Notes: generated by a model not told the origin, from the sequence alone. A stretch of 64,000 bases of DNA from JAJTZA01 sp041744075 (GCA_041744075.1 JBGTLQ010000167.1:5477-69476), one strand, 5' to 3'. Shown: positions 9,267 to 18,312, counted from the stretch's first letter. Translations and numbers: made by a program.

Positions 9267-10013
9267 TCAAGTAAAGAGCTCATGGCCCAACACACTCAAG
9301 CTGTAGATGGCTGCGGTTTCAGTTCGCAGAACGATGGGGCCAAGGGTCACTGGCAGGCATCCGTGGCTTTTGCAGAGGGCGAGCTCAGCAGGTGTGAAAT
9401 CACCCTCCGGTCCAATAAAAATGGTCACCGCTTTTGGTAATCCCCCAGATTCTTCCTGATAATGCGCCAAAACTTCCTTGATGGGACGGGAGTCAGGTTG
9501 AAGAGAGCCAATCAAATGGAGCCCTTCTCGCGGCATCTTTTGCAGGTAAGAAGCCACGGATTGCGGTTCGTGGATCTCTGGCAAAAAATTTTGCCCGCAT
9601 TGCTTGCAAGCCTCCAGTGCTGTCTCCTGCCACTTCTCGCGTTTGCGGGCCGTCTCTTCAGAATCCAATCGTACGATGGTCCGGTCAGAGAGGAGCGGAG
9701 CCACAGCAACAGCGCCCAACTCAACCGCCTTCTGAACAATCAGATCCATGGTTTTGCCTTTGGGAATGGCCTGCGCCAAGGTGATAGCCCCGGGAAGTCG
9801 CCCTGACATGGAGGGGGCTCCAAGCTTCAAAACAGCCAACCGTCCAGAAATCTCGGTGATGTGGGCCATCGCCTCATGACCCTTGCCATCAAAAACCGTG
9901 ATCTTGTCGCCTGCGCCCAGGCGCAGCACATCAAGGGCGTGATGGCTCTCCGACTCGGAAAGCATCACCGTTGTTTGATTCCAAGCCGGGGGCGGTAAAA
10001 AAAATCTATTCAT
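9267..10013 (-). CDS. rsmE: 16S rRNA m3U1498 methyltransferase RsmE
   Basis: 248 residues from the ATG at 10013. The family methylates N3 of U1498 in 16S rRNA using a knotted SPOUT fold. Supporting segments are the N-terminal MNRFFLP and HHALDVLRL blocks, the central AIPKGKTMDLIVQKAVELG, and the C-terminal knot with IFIGPEGDFTPAEL and LGPIVLRTETAAI. The first methionine at 10082 would place the start inside the rplQ terminator, so the shorter start is chosen. It is followed at 47 bases by the two ABC exporter genes. Confidence 0.93.
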   Translation of the reverse strand: MNRFFLPPPAWNQTTVMLSESESHHALDVLRLGAGDKITVFDGKGHEAMAHITEISGRLAVLKLGAPSMSGRLPGAITLAQAIPKGKTMDLIVQKAVELGAVAVAPLLSDRTIVRLDSEETARKREKWQETALEACKQCGQNFLPEIHEPQSVASYLQKMPREGLHLIGSLQPDSRPIKEVLAHYQEESGGLPKAVTIFIGPEGDFTPAELALCKSHGCLPVTLGPIVLRTETAAIYSLSVLGHELFT

Positions 10014-10067
10014 GAGAGATTGTGATTCTAAGCCACGTGAATCACGCTGCAAGATCAACGTAGGCAC

Positions 10068-10102
10068 AAAAAAACCCCGCAAGGGTTAAACCTTGCGGGG
10101 TT
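10068..10102 (-). terminator. Rho-independent terminator after rplQ
   Basis: A perfect 12-bp stem (10073-10084 pairing with 10091-10102, core CCCCGCAAGG) encloses a 6-base loop. On the minus strand it is followed by a run of T residues (the A run at 10068-10074). It sits 16 bases after the rplQ stop and separates the rpoA-rplQ unit from rsmE. Confidence 0.92.
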
Positions 10103-10117
10103 GTTGATTGTGAGGAA

Positions 10118-10663
10118 TCAGTCTTCCTTAGGCTCCGATTTTTCGGCTTTTTCGGCTTTGGCCGGTTTCTCAGCTTTTTCTGGCTTCTCAGCTTTTTCTG
10201 CCTTTTCTGCCTTGGCAGGTTTGTCTGCCTTGGCGGCTTTGGCCTTGGCGGCAGGAGTGCTGACAACCACCGGGGCTTCTTCAACAGCAACCACAAGGTC
10301 AACCCACTCGATGTAGGCCATCGGAGCGGAGTCGCTTTGACGAGGCCCGAGCTTCACGATGCGTGTGTATCCGCCCAAGCGAGCGGCATTGCGTGGACCG
10401 ATTTCCGAGAACAACTTGCCGACGGCCTTGGCGGTGCGGGCACTGTTGTTATGGAGCAACGCAAGCGCTCGGCGGCGTGAGTGCAGGGTGTTGCGTTTGG
10501 CAAGGGTGACAACTTTTTCGGCAAGCGGGCGCACGGCCTTGGCTTTTGCGAGGGTTGTCTTGATTCTTCCGTGCTCGATCAGGCTGAGGGTTTGGTTCGC
10601 CAGCAGAGCATTGCGGTGCTCGGCGGTTCGTCCCAGTTTGACGGTTTTTCTTTGGTGGCGCAT
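10118..10663 (-). CDS. rplQ: 50S ribosomal protein L17 with a long Lys/Ala/Glu tail
   Basis: 181 residues. The first about 125 residues are ordinary bacterial L17 (MRHQRKTVKLGRTAEHRNAL; GPRNAARLGGYTRIVKLGPR). The remaining about 55 residues are an extension made of AKAEKAEK/PEKAEKP repeats, ending in an acidic SEPKED. Typical L17 is about 120-130 residues, so this tail is extra. It is highly charged and probably disordered, perhaps contacting rRNA on the ribosome surface. The gene follows rpoA by 6 bases, the conserved order, and ends at a strong terminator. Confidence 0.95.
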   Translation of the reverse strand: MRHQRKTVKLGRTAEHRNALLANQTLSLIEHGRIKTTLAKAKAVRPLAEKVVTLAKRNTLHSRRRALALLHNNSARTAKAVGKLFSEIGPRNAARLGGYTRIVKLGPRQSDSAPMAYIEWVDLVVAVEEAPVVVSTPAAKAKAAKADKPAKAEKAEKAEKPEKAEKPAKAEKAEKSEPKED

Positions 10664-10669
10664 GACGGC

Positions 10670-11695
10670 TTAGTTGGTTTCAGTTGTCTCTTTGGCTTCA
10701 GCGGCATCGGGAGGGAGTTCCACGAGGCCTGCTTCGAATTTCAATCCAAGGCCAAGGTTCAACTGATGCAGTTTGTCCTTGATCTCGTTGAGCGATTTTT
10801 TGCCGAAGTTGCGGTATTTGAGCATCTCGGCTTCGGATTTCATAGCGAGTTGGCCAACGCTGGTGATGTTTGCATTGTTCAAGCAATTGGCGGCACGCAC
10901 AGACAATTCGATTTCGTTGACGCTCATATTGAGCAGCTTTTTCAAACGGGTGTTTTCTTGGCTGACTTCTTCGGGAGTCTCATCAAACTCGATTTGTTCA
11001 TCATCAAACCCAACAAACACGTCGAGGTGATGACGAAGGATGGCCGAGGCTTGGAGCAACGCTTCATCCGGGGTCAACCGTCCGTCGGTCCAGATCTCAA
11101 GGATGAGCTTGTCATAATCTGTGCGCTGTCCCACACGAGTGTTTTCAACGGCATATTTGACGCGGGTGACAGGCGAGAAGATCGAGTCAATCGGAATGAC
11201 TCCAATGATTTGCTCTGCAGGTTTGTTTTCGTCGCCAGTGGCAAAACCACGTCCGACTTTGATCTCAACTTCGAGGTCAAATTTTTGTTTTTTGTCCAAC
11301 GTGGCAATATGTTGGTCAGGGTTGACGATTTCAACGCCCATTGGGAGTTGGATGTCAGCGGCTGTCACAGCTCCATCACGATTGACAGAAATTGTGGCCT
11401 TACGGGTCTCGTGATCCGGGGCTTTGAATTTGATTTTTTTGAGGTTGAGGACGATGTCCACAACATCTTCCACCACGCCGGGAAGGCTGGTGAACTCATG
11501 GGGAGCGCCTTCAATTTTGACAGTGGTGATTGCTGCGCCCTCAAGCGAGGAGAGAAGCGTCCTGCGAAGGGAGTTTCCGACGGTGTGCCCGTAACCAGCC
11601 TCAAAAGGCTCGGCAACAAAGCGTGCAAATGTATCTGTGGACTCCTCTTTGGTGAGGGTTTTGGGCATTTCAAAGCGCCCGAGACGAACTGGCAT
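10670..11695 (-). CDS. rpoA: DNA-directed RNA polymerase alpha subunit
   Basis: 341 residues. The N-terminal assembly domain contains AGYGHTVGNSLRRTLLSSLE (about residues 34-53) and the C-terminal domain contains LSVRAANCLNNANI and KYRNFGKKSLNEIKDKL, which contact UP elements and activators. Alpha initiates assembly of RNA polymerase. No Shine-Dalgarno precedes the ATG; the leader there is A/T-rich. The usual upstream ribosomal genes (rpsM, rpsK, rpsD) are absent: the next gene upstream is a BASS-family transporter, and rpoA appears to have its own promoter. Confidence 0.97.
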   Translation of the reverse strand: MPVRLGRFEMPKTLTKEESTDTFARFVAEPFEAGYGHTVGNSLRRTLLSSLEGAAITTVKIEGAPHEFTSLPGVVEDVVDIVLNLKKIKFKAPDHETRKATISVNRDGAVTAADIQLPMGVEIVNPDQHIATLDKKQKFDLEVEIKVGRGFATGDENKPAEQIIGVIPIDSIFSPVTRVKYAVENTRVGQRTDYDKLILEIWTDGRLTPDEALLQASAILRHHLDVFVGFDDEQIEFDETPEEVSQENTRLKKLLNMSVNEIELSVRAANCLNNANITSVGQLAMKSEAEMLKYRNFGKKSLNEIKDKLHQLNLGLGLKFEAGLVELPPDAAEAKETTETN

Positions 11696-11800
11696 ATAGT
11701 TATATTTTTTTCTACGCCGGGTTTCCCTGTGCGCGACGGCGACTATCGAAGACAGACACCACAGGACCTACGACGCGGTTTTTGGAAAGCGCGGAGGCAG

Positions 11801-11829
11801 ATATTCAGACAGGAGGGTTTGGATGTCAA
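11801..11829 (-). promoter_or_regulatory. Putative rpoA-rplQ promoter
   Basis: Minus-strand TTGACA (11824-11829) and GAATAT (11801-11806) are separated by 17 bases. They lie in the gap between the transporter stop and rpoA. The start site would be near 11794, leaving a leader of about 100 bases that could hold ribosomal-protein autoregulation. The -35 is perfect; the -10 is only a partial match. Confidence 0.5.
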
Positions 11830-11863
11830 GAGCGATCTTGAGAAGATTTTCGTCCGCTTGCGC

Positions 11864-12724
11864 TTAATTGCGGGACGCCCGACCAAAGCGGAAAATCATA
11901 AACGCCCCACTCACAAACATGAAAAGGCTGTAAACCACGGCGGGCATGGCAATATTGGGGTTAGTAAGAATGCCCAAAGCAATCGCCAGGGCGAGTGTCC
12001 CATTCTGAATCCCCGCTTCAATGGAAATTGTGATTTGTTGGGGACGTGGAAGTCGGCAAAGTTTAGCCACAAAAAATCCAAGCACCATGGTCAGAATGTT
12101 CAGAGTCACAGCCCCCGGTCCTGCCACTCGAAATTGACCGGCCAAGTCTTTCTCACGCAAGACGGCGATCAAAATCACCACCCCTAGAAACACAAGCGAT
12201 ATCACATTGGCAGGCTTCGCCATGCGATTTGCGAAGGTCGGTTTTGCCGCCCGTATGATCATGCCCAGCCCAATGGGAAGAATCGTGACAACAAAGAGTT
12301 GGAGGAGCGTTTTCAAAAAGGGAAGCTGGATCTCGGCCCCCACCCCAAGAAAATGTGTCATCGACAGCCCCACGATCCAAGGGATGGTCAAAACGGCAAC
12401 CACACTCGAAACTGCTGTGAGGGTCACAGAGAGAGCACCATCTCCTTTGGAAAGATGGGAGATCAAGTTTGAGGTTGGTCCGCCAGGACACGCAGCCAGC
12501 AACATCATCCCTACCGCTGTTTCTCCCCGGATCCCGAGAATCCACGTTAGAGCAAACGCCACCAAAGGCAGCAGCACAAGCTGACAACCAAGCCCCACAG
12601 CACTGGCCAGAGGCGAGCGAATCACCCGCTTGAAGTCGGAGATGGTCAGACTCATCCCCATTCCAAAAAGCACAAGGATCAGAGCAAGCGGCAACAGAAC
12701 AGACTTAAATATTTCTTCTGGCAT
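11864..12724 (-). CDS. Bile acid:sodium symporter (BASS) family transporter
   Basis: 286 residues, almost entirely hydrophobic, with about eight to nine membrane segments. The phrases LFGMGMSLTISDFKRV near the N-terminus and LLAACPGGPTSNLISHLSKG around residue 75-95 match the BASS family, whose members import organic anions with Na+. The true substrate cannot be inferred; in bacteria it is more likely a carboxylate than a bile acid. The gene stands alone between rpoA and the divergent diguanylate cyclase. Confidence 0.85.
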   Translation of the reverse strand: MPEEIFKSVLLPLALILVLFGMGMSLTISDFKRVIRSPLASAVGLGCQLVLLPLVAFALTWILGIRGETAVGMMLLAACPGGPTSNLISHLSKGDGALSVTLTAVSSVVAVLTIPWIVGLSMTHFLGVGAEIQLPFLKTLLQLFVVTILPIGLGMIIRAAKPTFANRMAKPANVISLVFLGVVILIAVLREKDLAGQFRVAGPGAVTLNILTMVLGFFVAKLCRLPRPQQITISIEAGIQNGTLALAIALGILTNPNIAMPAVVYSLFMFVSGAFMIFRFGRASRN

Positions 12725-12859
12725 GGGCAGTTTGGTTTATCACCAGACAATCCCTCACGGCAACCGGATCTTGTTACGGGCAAAATTTTTTTAATCCCTT
12801 TGAGCAAAGAGATCCCTTTCAGATTGCGTCCCCCTCCCCCATCCTCCTAAATATGGGGT

Positions 12860-13906
12860 GTGAAATCTGCCCCATTCCCCCCCGATGAAGAAGCCCGTCA
12901 GGCTTCGCTGAAGTCGCTGAACATTTTAGAAACTGCCATGGAAGAGCGATTTGAGCGAGTCACCCGCCTGGCCTCCCGACTTCTTGATGTCCCGATCTCC
13001 GCGCTCACTCTCCTTGATGGCAGGCGACAGTGGTTCAAATCAATTCACGGTTTGAATGTCTCAGAGACCTCACGTGATGTTTCATTCTGTGGTCACGCCG
13101 TGCTCGGAGAGGACACCTTCCAAGTGGAGGATGCCACGAAAGATGAACGCTTTTTTGACAATCCCTTGGTGACCGGAGATCCCAGCATCCGATTTTATGC
13201 CGGGCATCCGGTCAAGGCCCCCGATGGGCGAACGATTGGCACTCTTTGTGTGATTGACCGGAAACCCCGGACCTTGACACCCCACCAAATCGAAGACCTC
13301 AAGGATTTGGCGGCCATGGTTGAAATCGAATTTAAATCCAATCAGTTGGCGGCCACACAAGCCCAAATGAATGCCGAATTGGCGGAAGCAAAAAAGGCCG
13401 TCTTGGTTGATCCACTCACCCGCTTATGGAACCGGGCGGGCGGAGAAGAATTTCTTGGCCGTCAGCATGCGCTCGCCGTCAAAAACAACGAAAAATTTTG
13501 TATTGGGATGATCGACATTGACCACTTCAAGAAGGTGAACGACACCTACGGACACGCGGTGGGTGATGAAGTTCTCCGCGAAGTTGCCAAACGCATTCTG
13601 CGAAATATCCGATCCGATGACTTTGCATGCCGCATGGGCGGAGAGGAATTCCTCCTCATGATTAGCGACCCTCATGCCACGGAAGCCCTGGCCATTGCCC
13701 AACGAGTGCGTGAGGCCATTCGTGCCACCCCAATTATTCACGGAGACCACACCATCCCGACCACCATCAGCATGGGGATGGCTTATTTTGATCCCGCGGA
13801 AAGCATGGCCTGCGAGGAGGTCATCAGTCAGGCTGACGCCTGCTTGTATCAAGCCAAAAATAATGGGCGAGACCGGATTGTCTCACATATTGAGAATAGT
13901 GCTTAG
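12860..13906 (+). CDS. GAF-GGDEF diguanylate cyclase
   Basis: 348 residues. A GAF sensor domain (about 20-165; VPISALTLLDGRRQWFKS, DVSFCGHAVL) is followed by a short coiled linker and a GGDEF domain (about 185-345). The active-site loop reads RMGGEEF. Five residues upstream of GGEEF is RSDD, an RxxD inhibitory site, so product inhibition by c-di-GMP is expected. There is no signal peptide or membrane segment, so sensing is cytoplasmic. The start is a GTG at 12860. The ligand of the GAF domain is unknown. Confidence 0.9.
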   Translation: MKSAPFPPDEEARQASLKSLNILETAMEERFERVTRLASRLLDVPISALTLLDGRRQWFKSIHGLNVSETSRDVSFCGHAVLGEDTFQVEDATKDERFFDNPLVTGDPSIRFYAGHPVKAPDGRTIGTLCVIDRKPRTLTPHQIEDLKDLAAMVEIEFKSNQLAATQAQMNAELAEAKKAVLVDPLTRLWNRAGGEEFLGRQHALAVKNNEKFCIGMIDIDHFKKVNDTYGHAVGDEVLREVAKRILRNIRSDDFACRMGGEEFLLMISDPHATEALAIAQRVREAIRATPIIHGDHTIPTTISMGMAYFDPAESMACEEVISQADACLYQAKNNGRDRIVSHIENSA

Positions 13907-13972
13907 GTAACAGAAAAACATATCTTAGTAAGCCATTTCTTGGCTTATTGTCATATAGCATTTTGTTCTTGT

Positions 13973-14003
13973 CGAAGCTGGCATTGACGTGATATCAGCT
14001 TCG
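13973..14003 (+). promoter_or_regulatory. Hairpin immediately before the secreted c-heme protein start
   Basis: An 8-bp perfect stem (CGAAGCTG at 13973-13980 with CAGCTTCG at 13996-14003) encloses 15 bases and ends 2 bases before the ATG at 14006. It covers the position of any ribosome-binding site, and no Shine-Dalgarno is visible outside it. It could repress translation initiation. A second smaller hairpin (TAAGCCA/TGGCTTA, 13929-13947) lies just after the previous gene and may end that transcript. Confidence 0.4.
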
Positions 14004-14005
14004 CA

Positions 14006-16081
14006 ATGAAGTCGTATTTCAACCTTACAAGCGACTCTCACCCCTCCAGAGCCGTCCGTAAAAACAAATGGTGTTGCAGGCCATATGCGCTTCAACGTCA
14101 CTTTTCACCGATTTTTTGCTGGGGAGCACTGGCTCTCCTTCCGTCCCCTCTTCTTGGGGCTCCCAACTCTGAGGAAATTCAAAACTTCCGGCTAAGCATT
14201 AAGGGAGATCGCGCCATCCAAATCCGATTTGAAGCTGATTCCACACTCACGCATCAGGTTGAATACTCCAGGGATCTTGTCCATTGGCATCAGCTTCCCC
14301 TGCCAGCAAATCCCATTAACTCAACAACCTTGGAGCTTTTTGACCCGCAGGGTGTTCGTGAAACTAAGATGTTCTATCGAATACCAAGTGAGCTAACAGG
14401 CCCTGTGCCTCCTGTTGCAGAAGGAGTCTTTCAGCGTTTGGGAAATCTTGGAGAAGGGACGGGCTCAAGCAGTCATTCGTTTTCAATCTCTTATCCCGAG
14501 TCAGTCCTCGTTCCTGTCGAAGACCCGGCCTATGGTCAGGGGAGCTCCGAAGCAAACCGGATGTCAGAACAACAGGTAACCAGCGCCATTGCCGAGGGCA
14601 TCAAATCATGGAGAAAGCCGGGAGCCCACGGAAGTTGCGTCAGTTGTCACAGCCCTGATGCCTTCGATCTTGCTGTCATTGGCTACAGTGATGCAGATAT
14701 CACCCGCCGGGCGCTTGATCATGTCCCTGTGGGAGATGCCGTAAAGATTGTGGAACTTGTGAAGGCGATGCGTCAGCGTTACGCCATTGATCGCCCCCTG
14801 CATCCGCTGAACTTTCGTCCTCTGCAGCCGGGTCATGAGGTTTTGCCAGGGACCACCCACGAAGCTCGCGATCTGTCTTTTGGCAATTACCTGAATGAAT
14901 TGGGTCTAATTTGGGCAGAGGGTCGCATTGAGTCTCGCGAGCAGGCTCTTGCGGCCCAAGCCGAACTCCTGGCCATTGACCTCCGCAAATTGCGCGTTGG
15001 GATCCCTTTCGATCGTTGGTCCGAGGATGGGCACCGGGGCACCGGACATGTGAGTGTTTCCGAGTGGGTTCCGAACATGGGGGTCCAGCCACTGGAGGAA
15101 CGGGCCGCAGAGTGGTATGGGCTTCATGACGCGTATCTTGCCGACCCCTCGGACGAAAACTTTTGGGCGTATTACAACAAAATTCCCGAATTGCTGCGAC
15201 CCATCGAGCCTGCCGGGTTCGAACTGGCTCAGCAGTGGAACGTGTTAAAATACGAATCGCTTCAAGTTGGGCAGCACATGCTCCGGCATCAATCCCTGGC
15301 CTATCCCGATCCCTTGGTGGATCGGGTGGGCGGAGTTGTTGCCAACCGTCTTGGTGTCATCGCGCGGAATCCCCTCTTCCGCACGGGGGATCATATCCGC
15401 CGGTTCCCTCTGGAGTATGACGCGGCAAACCCTTCTACGACCTTCCCTCCCTTCCTGGCAGGAACAATCCCAACGACTCAGGCTGCGTTAAAAAATGAAA
15501 ATATCAACTTTCAGCGCGTGTGGTTCTGGATGGGTTGGGCCTACGACCCGCCTCTCCTTCTGTCAGATAACATATTTCAAACGATTGAGGGTGACTACCT
15601 CTACGCCAGCCTGCTTCAGCATTATAAAATTCATCATGCGTTTGTTGTGGCGATGACTTCAGTGGCCAAGGCCAATGTGGCGGGTTATTTTGATGCGCCG
15701 GGACCGGGTGTGGCAGGACACGGGAAATGGGCCGCATTTAACCCTTTCATGGTATTGCACCACATTGAACGCAATCGCAATGAACCGCCAGCCAACACCC
15801 CGAGGCGAGTTTTGCATGACCGCATGTATTCCAATACCGCGAGGATGTGGATCTATCTCGTCCATGAAGACCTTGAGCGGACAGGCACGGTTTTTGATCG
15901 TGACCTTGTGAGGGGTTGTGTCCGCTTTTGCAGGGCTTGGCTTGACGAGACAGACGAGGGATTGAACCTTGCTGACATTGACGCCGTGGTGGCCGACATC
16001 GAACTTCGATTAGACACCGCCCAAGAATTGCGAACCGATTTCAGCGGACCCGATCTTCCAGGAGGGTTGCCATTTAACTAG
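14006..16081 (+). CDS. Large secreted protein with one c-type heme motif, family not recognised
   Basis: 691 residues. A long N-region and hydrophobic core (about 30-52, ending near LLGAP) suggest export. Residues about 55-125 (VEYSRDLVHWHQLPLP) resemble the beta-rich module common in verrucomicrobial secreted proteins. A single CVSCH heme-binding motif lies near residue 213-217, followed by GYSDADITRRAL. The remaining about 470 residues have many Trp/Tyr/His and no family I can name. It is probably a periplasmic or surface heme protein. It stands alone; no cytochrome biogenesis or terminal oxidase genes are adjacent. Confidence 0.7.
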   Translation: MKSYFNLTSDSHPSRAVRKNKWCCRPYALQRHFSPIFCWGALALLPSPLLGAPNSEEIQNFRLSIKGDRAIQIRFEADSTLTHQVEYSRDLVHWHQLPLPANPINSTTLELFDPQGVRETKMFYRIPSELTGPVPPVAEGVFQRLGNLGEGTGSSSHSFSISYPESVLVPVEDPAYGQGSSEANRMSEQQVTSAIAEGIKSWRKPGAHGSCVSCHSPDAFDLAVIGYSDADITRRALDHVPVGDAVKIVELVKAMRQRYAIDRPLHPLNFRPLQPGHEVLPGTTHEARDLSFGNYLNELGLIWAEGRIESREQALAAQAELLAIDLRKLRVGIPFDRWSEDGHRGTGHVSVSEWVPNMGVQPLEERAAEWYGLHDAYLADPSDENFWAYYNKIPELLRPIEPAGFELAQQWNVLKYESLQVGQHMLRHQSLAYPDPLVDRVGGVVANRLGVIARNPLFRTGDHIRRFPLEYDAANPSTTFPPFLAGTIPTTQAALKNENINFQRVWFWMGWAYDPPLLLSDNIFQTIEGDYLYASLLQHYKIHHAFVVAMTSVAKANVAGYFDAPGPGVAGHGKWAAFNPFMVLHHIERNRNEPPANTPRRVLHDRMYSNTARMWIYLVHEDLERTGTVFDRDLVRGCVRFCRAWLDETDEGLNLADIDAVVADIELRLDTAQELRTDFSGPDLPGGLPFN

Positions 16082-16128
16082 CTCTGAGTTCTCAAGGAAG
16101 AGCGATGTCGCTAGCAGTCGCAACGACG

Positions 16129-18099
16129 CTATCCTTTTTTCTTTTTATCCTCTTCCTGTTTCGCAGCCTTTTTGTCCTGCTTCTCGGCTTTGGCGGGACG
16201 ACTGGCCTCTTTCTGCTTCTGCTGCTTTGGAGCTTCTGCGCGACGTTCCTGTTTCTGCTGTTTAGGACGGTTTTCCGATCTCTCTTGCCTCTGTTGCCGT
16301 TGGGGCTGGGCTTGTTGCCGTTGGGGCTGTGCTTGTTGCCGTTGGGGCTGAGCCTGTTGCCGTTGGGGTTGGGCCTGTTGCCGTTGGGGTTTGGCGTCAC
16401 GACGCTCCTGACGAGCCTGTTGTCGATCTTCTTGGTTCACCTGAGGTGCAGGCTGTGTGGGGCGAACAAGTGGTCGCGATCCAGGTTGTTGCGCGTTGGG
16501 CCGCTGTGTGCTGCGATTTTCGGTATCACGTGCCTCGGAACGTTTTGGGGCCTTGGATGGATTCCGGGAAGTGGACGTGGCCCGTTCCTCGGCGGCAGCA
16601 GGAGGTGTTGACCCTGGTGTCTGAATTTCCGAGCGATCTGCCCTGTTAGGATTACGAGGAGTTTCTGCGTCACCAGGAAGTGAGTCACGTCGTTCTTGGC
16701 GAGCTTGTTGACGCTCCCGCTGACGATCCTCATTCACCCGAGGTGCGGGCTCTGCGGGTTGGGCGGAAGGCCGTGATCTTGGTTGTTCGGCGTTCGGCTG
16801 CTGGGCGTTGCGATCCTCGGGATTACGATCCTCGTTGCGGAGAGGGGTATCCGAGGGGGTCCGATCAGAGCGCCTTTCCCGGCCATCGATGGTTGTGGGA
16901 GGCGTTGAACCGGGACTCTCGTTTCCTGGACGATCCGCTCTGTTTGGGATGCGAGTGGACTCCTCGTCAATTGGAAGCGCGTCGTCAGAGGTGATCTCGC
17001 GACCATTATTGCGTCGATTGGCTCGTTCTGCTGTTCTCTCGAGTTTGCGATCCTGCCTTTCCAGACGAGCAGGGCGTGGCAGATTGCTCTCAAGTTCGGG
17101 ATTGAAACGGCCAACGCGGTCGCCCCGATTGTTTCTATCATTACGGGCCTCGTCTTGCAGGTCATTTCTGTTGGACTTATTGCTCACATAACGAGCGTTG
17201 CCGTTGTTGTTGCGTTGGCGTTGGTTGGTCTGGCGAATGGCGCTGTTACTAGGTTGCCATTCGTTGACGTTTGTTACGTCAATGTTCACGACATTCACAT
17301 TACTATTGTTGTTGATGTTGTTGTTTCCCCCACCACCCCAACCACCCCAGCCGCCTTGATTGCCCCAACCGCTGTTCCAGTTGTTGTTATTCCATCCGCG
17401 CCAATTTCCGCGATAAAGACAGCGCTGATTCCAGTCGAAGTCATAGTTTAACCAAGCACCAACTGCGAATCCCACTCCAAAGGTCAGCAAAGGAGCTGGA
17501 TCATAGGATTGAACATAAACCACTTGCGGGTCGTATTGGGGGACATAGATAATTTCAGGGTCAGCTGGGACAATGCGAATGACCTCCTCCACGACAACAA
17601 CTTTTTGCTCAGGCGTGTCTTTGAGGTTCCCCGCCGCCCTGGCCTGCTCTCTGAGTCCTTGAATCACATTCATGACATCCGCAGGTTGCTCAACAAACGC
17701 CTCACCAACAGCGGCTGTCCATTGCAAGTTTTCATCCATCCAGGTCAGCACCTCTGGGTACCTGCTCAGAGATTTGACACTGTCATCCCATGGCTGGCTT
17801 TCAATGAGGGCTTCGGAAGGGTTTTGTTGAATAAATCGAGCACCAAGCACAATGTCCGATGGCACTGTGGATGCCGGCAGGATCACTGCGATCAAGGCGT
17901 CTGGATAAAGGGCAATAGGAGCAAGGAGCTGACTGAGTTCCTCAGCGTTCAGTTTTGGAATCGCCGTTTCTGCGACTAGCACGGATTGAGGTGCCGTTTG
18001 CGCGAGTCCGAGGGGACCGGAGGCAAGGACGGAGGCCACAGCAAAAAGCCGAAGCGGTCGCAAGCTCTTGGAAAGGTTTAGTGACGAGTGAGTTTTCAT
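16129..18099 (-). CDS. DUF3300-like exported protein with repetitive C-terminus
   Basis: 656 residues from the ATG at 18099, which gives a clean signal peptide (LFAVASVLASGPLGLAQ). A start at 18213 would add 38 residues in front of it. The conserved part (about residues 40-200) contains LAPIALYPDALIAVILPAST and YVPQYDPQVVY, typical of DUF3300 proteins of unknown function. After an Asn/Gly/Trp-rich stretch comes a long, low-complexity, Arg/Glu/Gln/Pro-rich region. It includes five tandem QPQRQQA heptads and a lysine-rich tail. The C-terminal half is probably disordered and strongly basic. Confidence 0.75.
   Translation of the reverse strand: MKTHSSLNLSKSLRPLRLFAVASVLASGPLGLAQTAPQSVLVAETAIPKLNAEELSQLLAPIALYPDALIAVILPASTVPSDIVLGARFIQQNPSEALIESQPWDDSVKSLSRYPEVLTWMDENLQWTAAVGEAFVEQPADVMNVIQGLREQARAAGNLKDTPEQKVVVVEEVIRIVPADPEIIYVPQYDPQVVYVQSYDPAPLLTFGVGFAVGAWLNYDFDWNQRCLYRGNWRGWNNNNWNSGWGNQGGWGGWGGGGNNNINNNSNVNVVNIDVTNVNEWQPSNSAIRQTNQRQRNNNGNARYVSNKSNRNDLQDEARNDRNNRGDRVGRFNPELESNLPRPARLERQDRKLERTAERANRRNNGREITSDDALPIDEESTRIPNRADRPGNESPGSTPPTTIDGRERRSDRTPSDTPLRNEDRNPEDRNAQQPNAEQPRSRPSAQPAEPAPRVNEDRQRERQQARQERRDSLPGDAETPRNPNRADRSEIQTPGSTPPAAAEERATSTSRNPSKAPKRSEARDTENRSTQRPNAQQPGSRPLVRPTQPAPQVNQEDRQQARQERRDAKPQRQQAQPQRQQAQPQRQQAQPQRQQAQPQRQQRQERSENRPKQQKQERRAEAPKQQKQKEASRPAKAEKQDKKAAKQEEDKKKKG
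16291..16395 (-). repeat. Five tandem 21-bp repeats inside the DUF3300-like gene
   Basis: About 105 bases made of five 21-bp units (shared core TTGCCGTTGGGG on the plus strand). They encode QPQRQQA repeats in frame on the minus strand. Because the unit is a multiple of three, copy-number changes would alter protein length without frameshift. Confidence 0.85.
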
Positions 18100-18312
18100 G
18101 ATTGAAGATACGCTGGATTGTAACAAGGGGTGATGGGGTGTATCCCGAAGTGGCTTTGATACGTCAAAACCAGCAGGGTTGAGTGAATGGGAGAGGCGAG
18201 GAGTGGTGTTCATAATCAGTGTGATTGCTTAAACAACGCAGGCAATGGCCATTTATTCATTCAAAGCAAATCATTGGTTTTAAAAAGAGATCGCAGGTAG
18301 CATCGTCATTGG

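Noticed and set aside
10481..12187. 568-codon plus-strand ORF
   Set aside because: It runs antisense through rplQ and rpoA, whose reading frames are unmistakable. Its protein is a shadow rich in Phe/His/Gly with no family signature.
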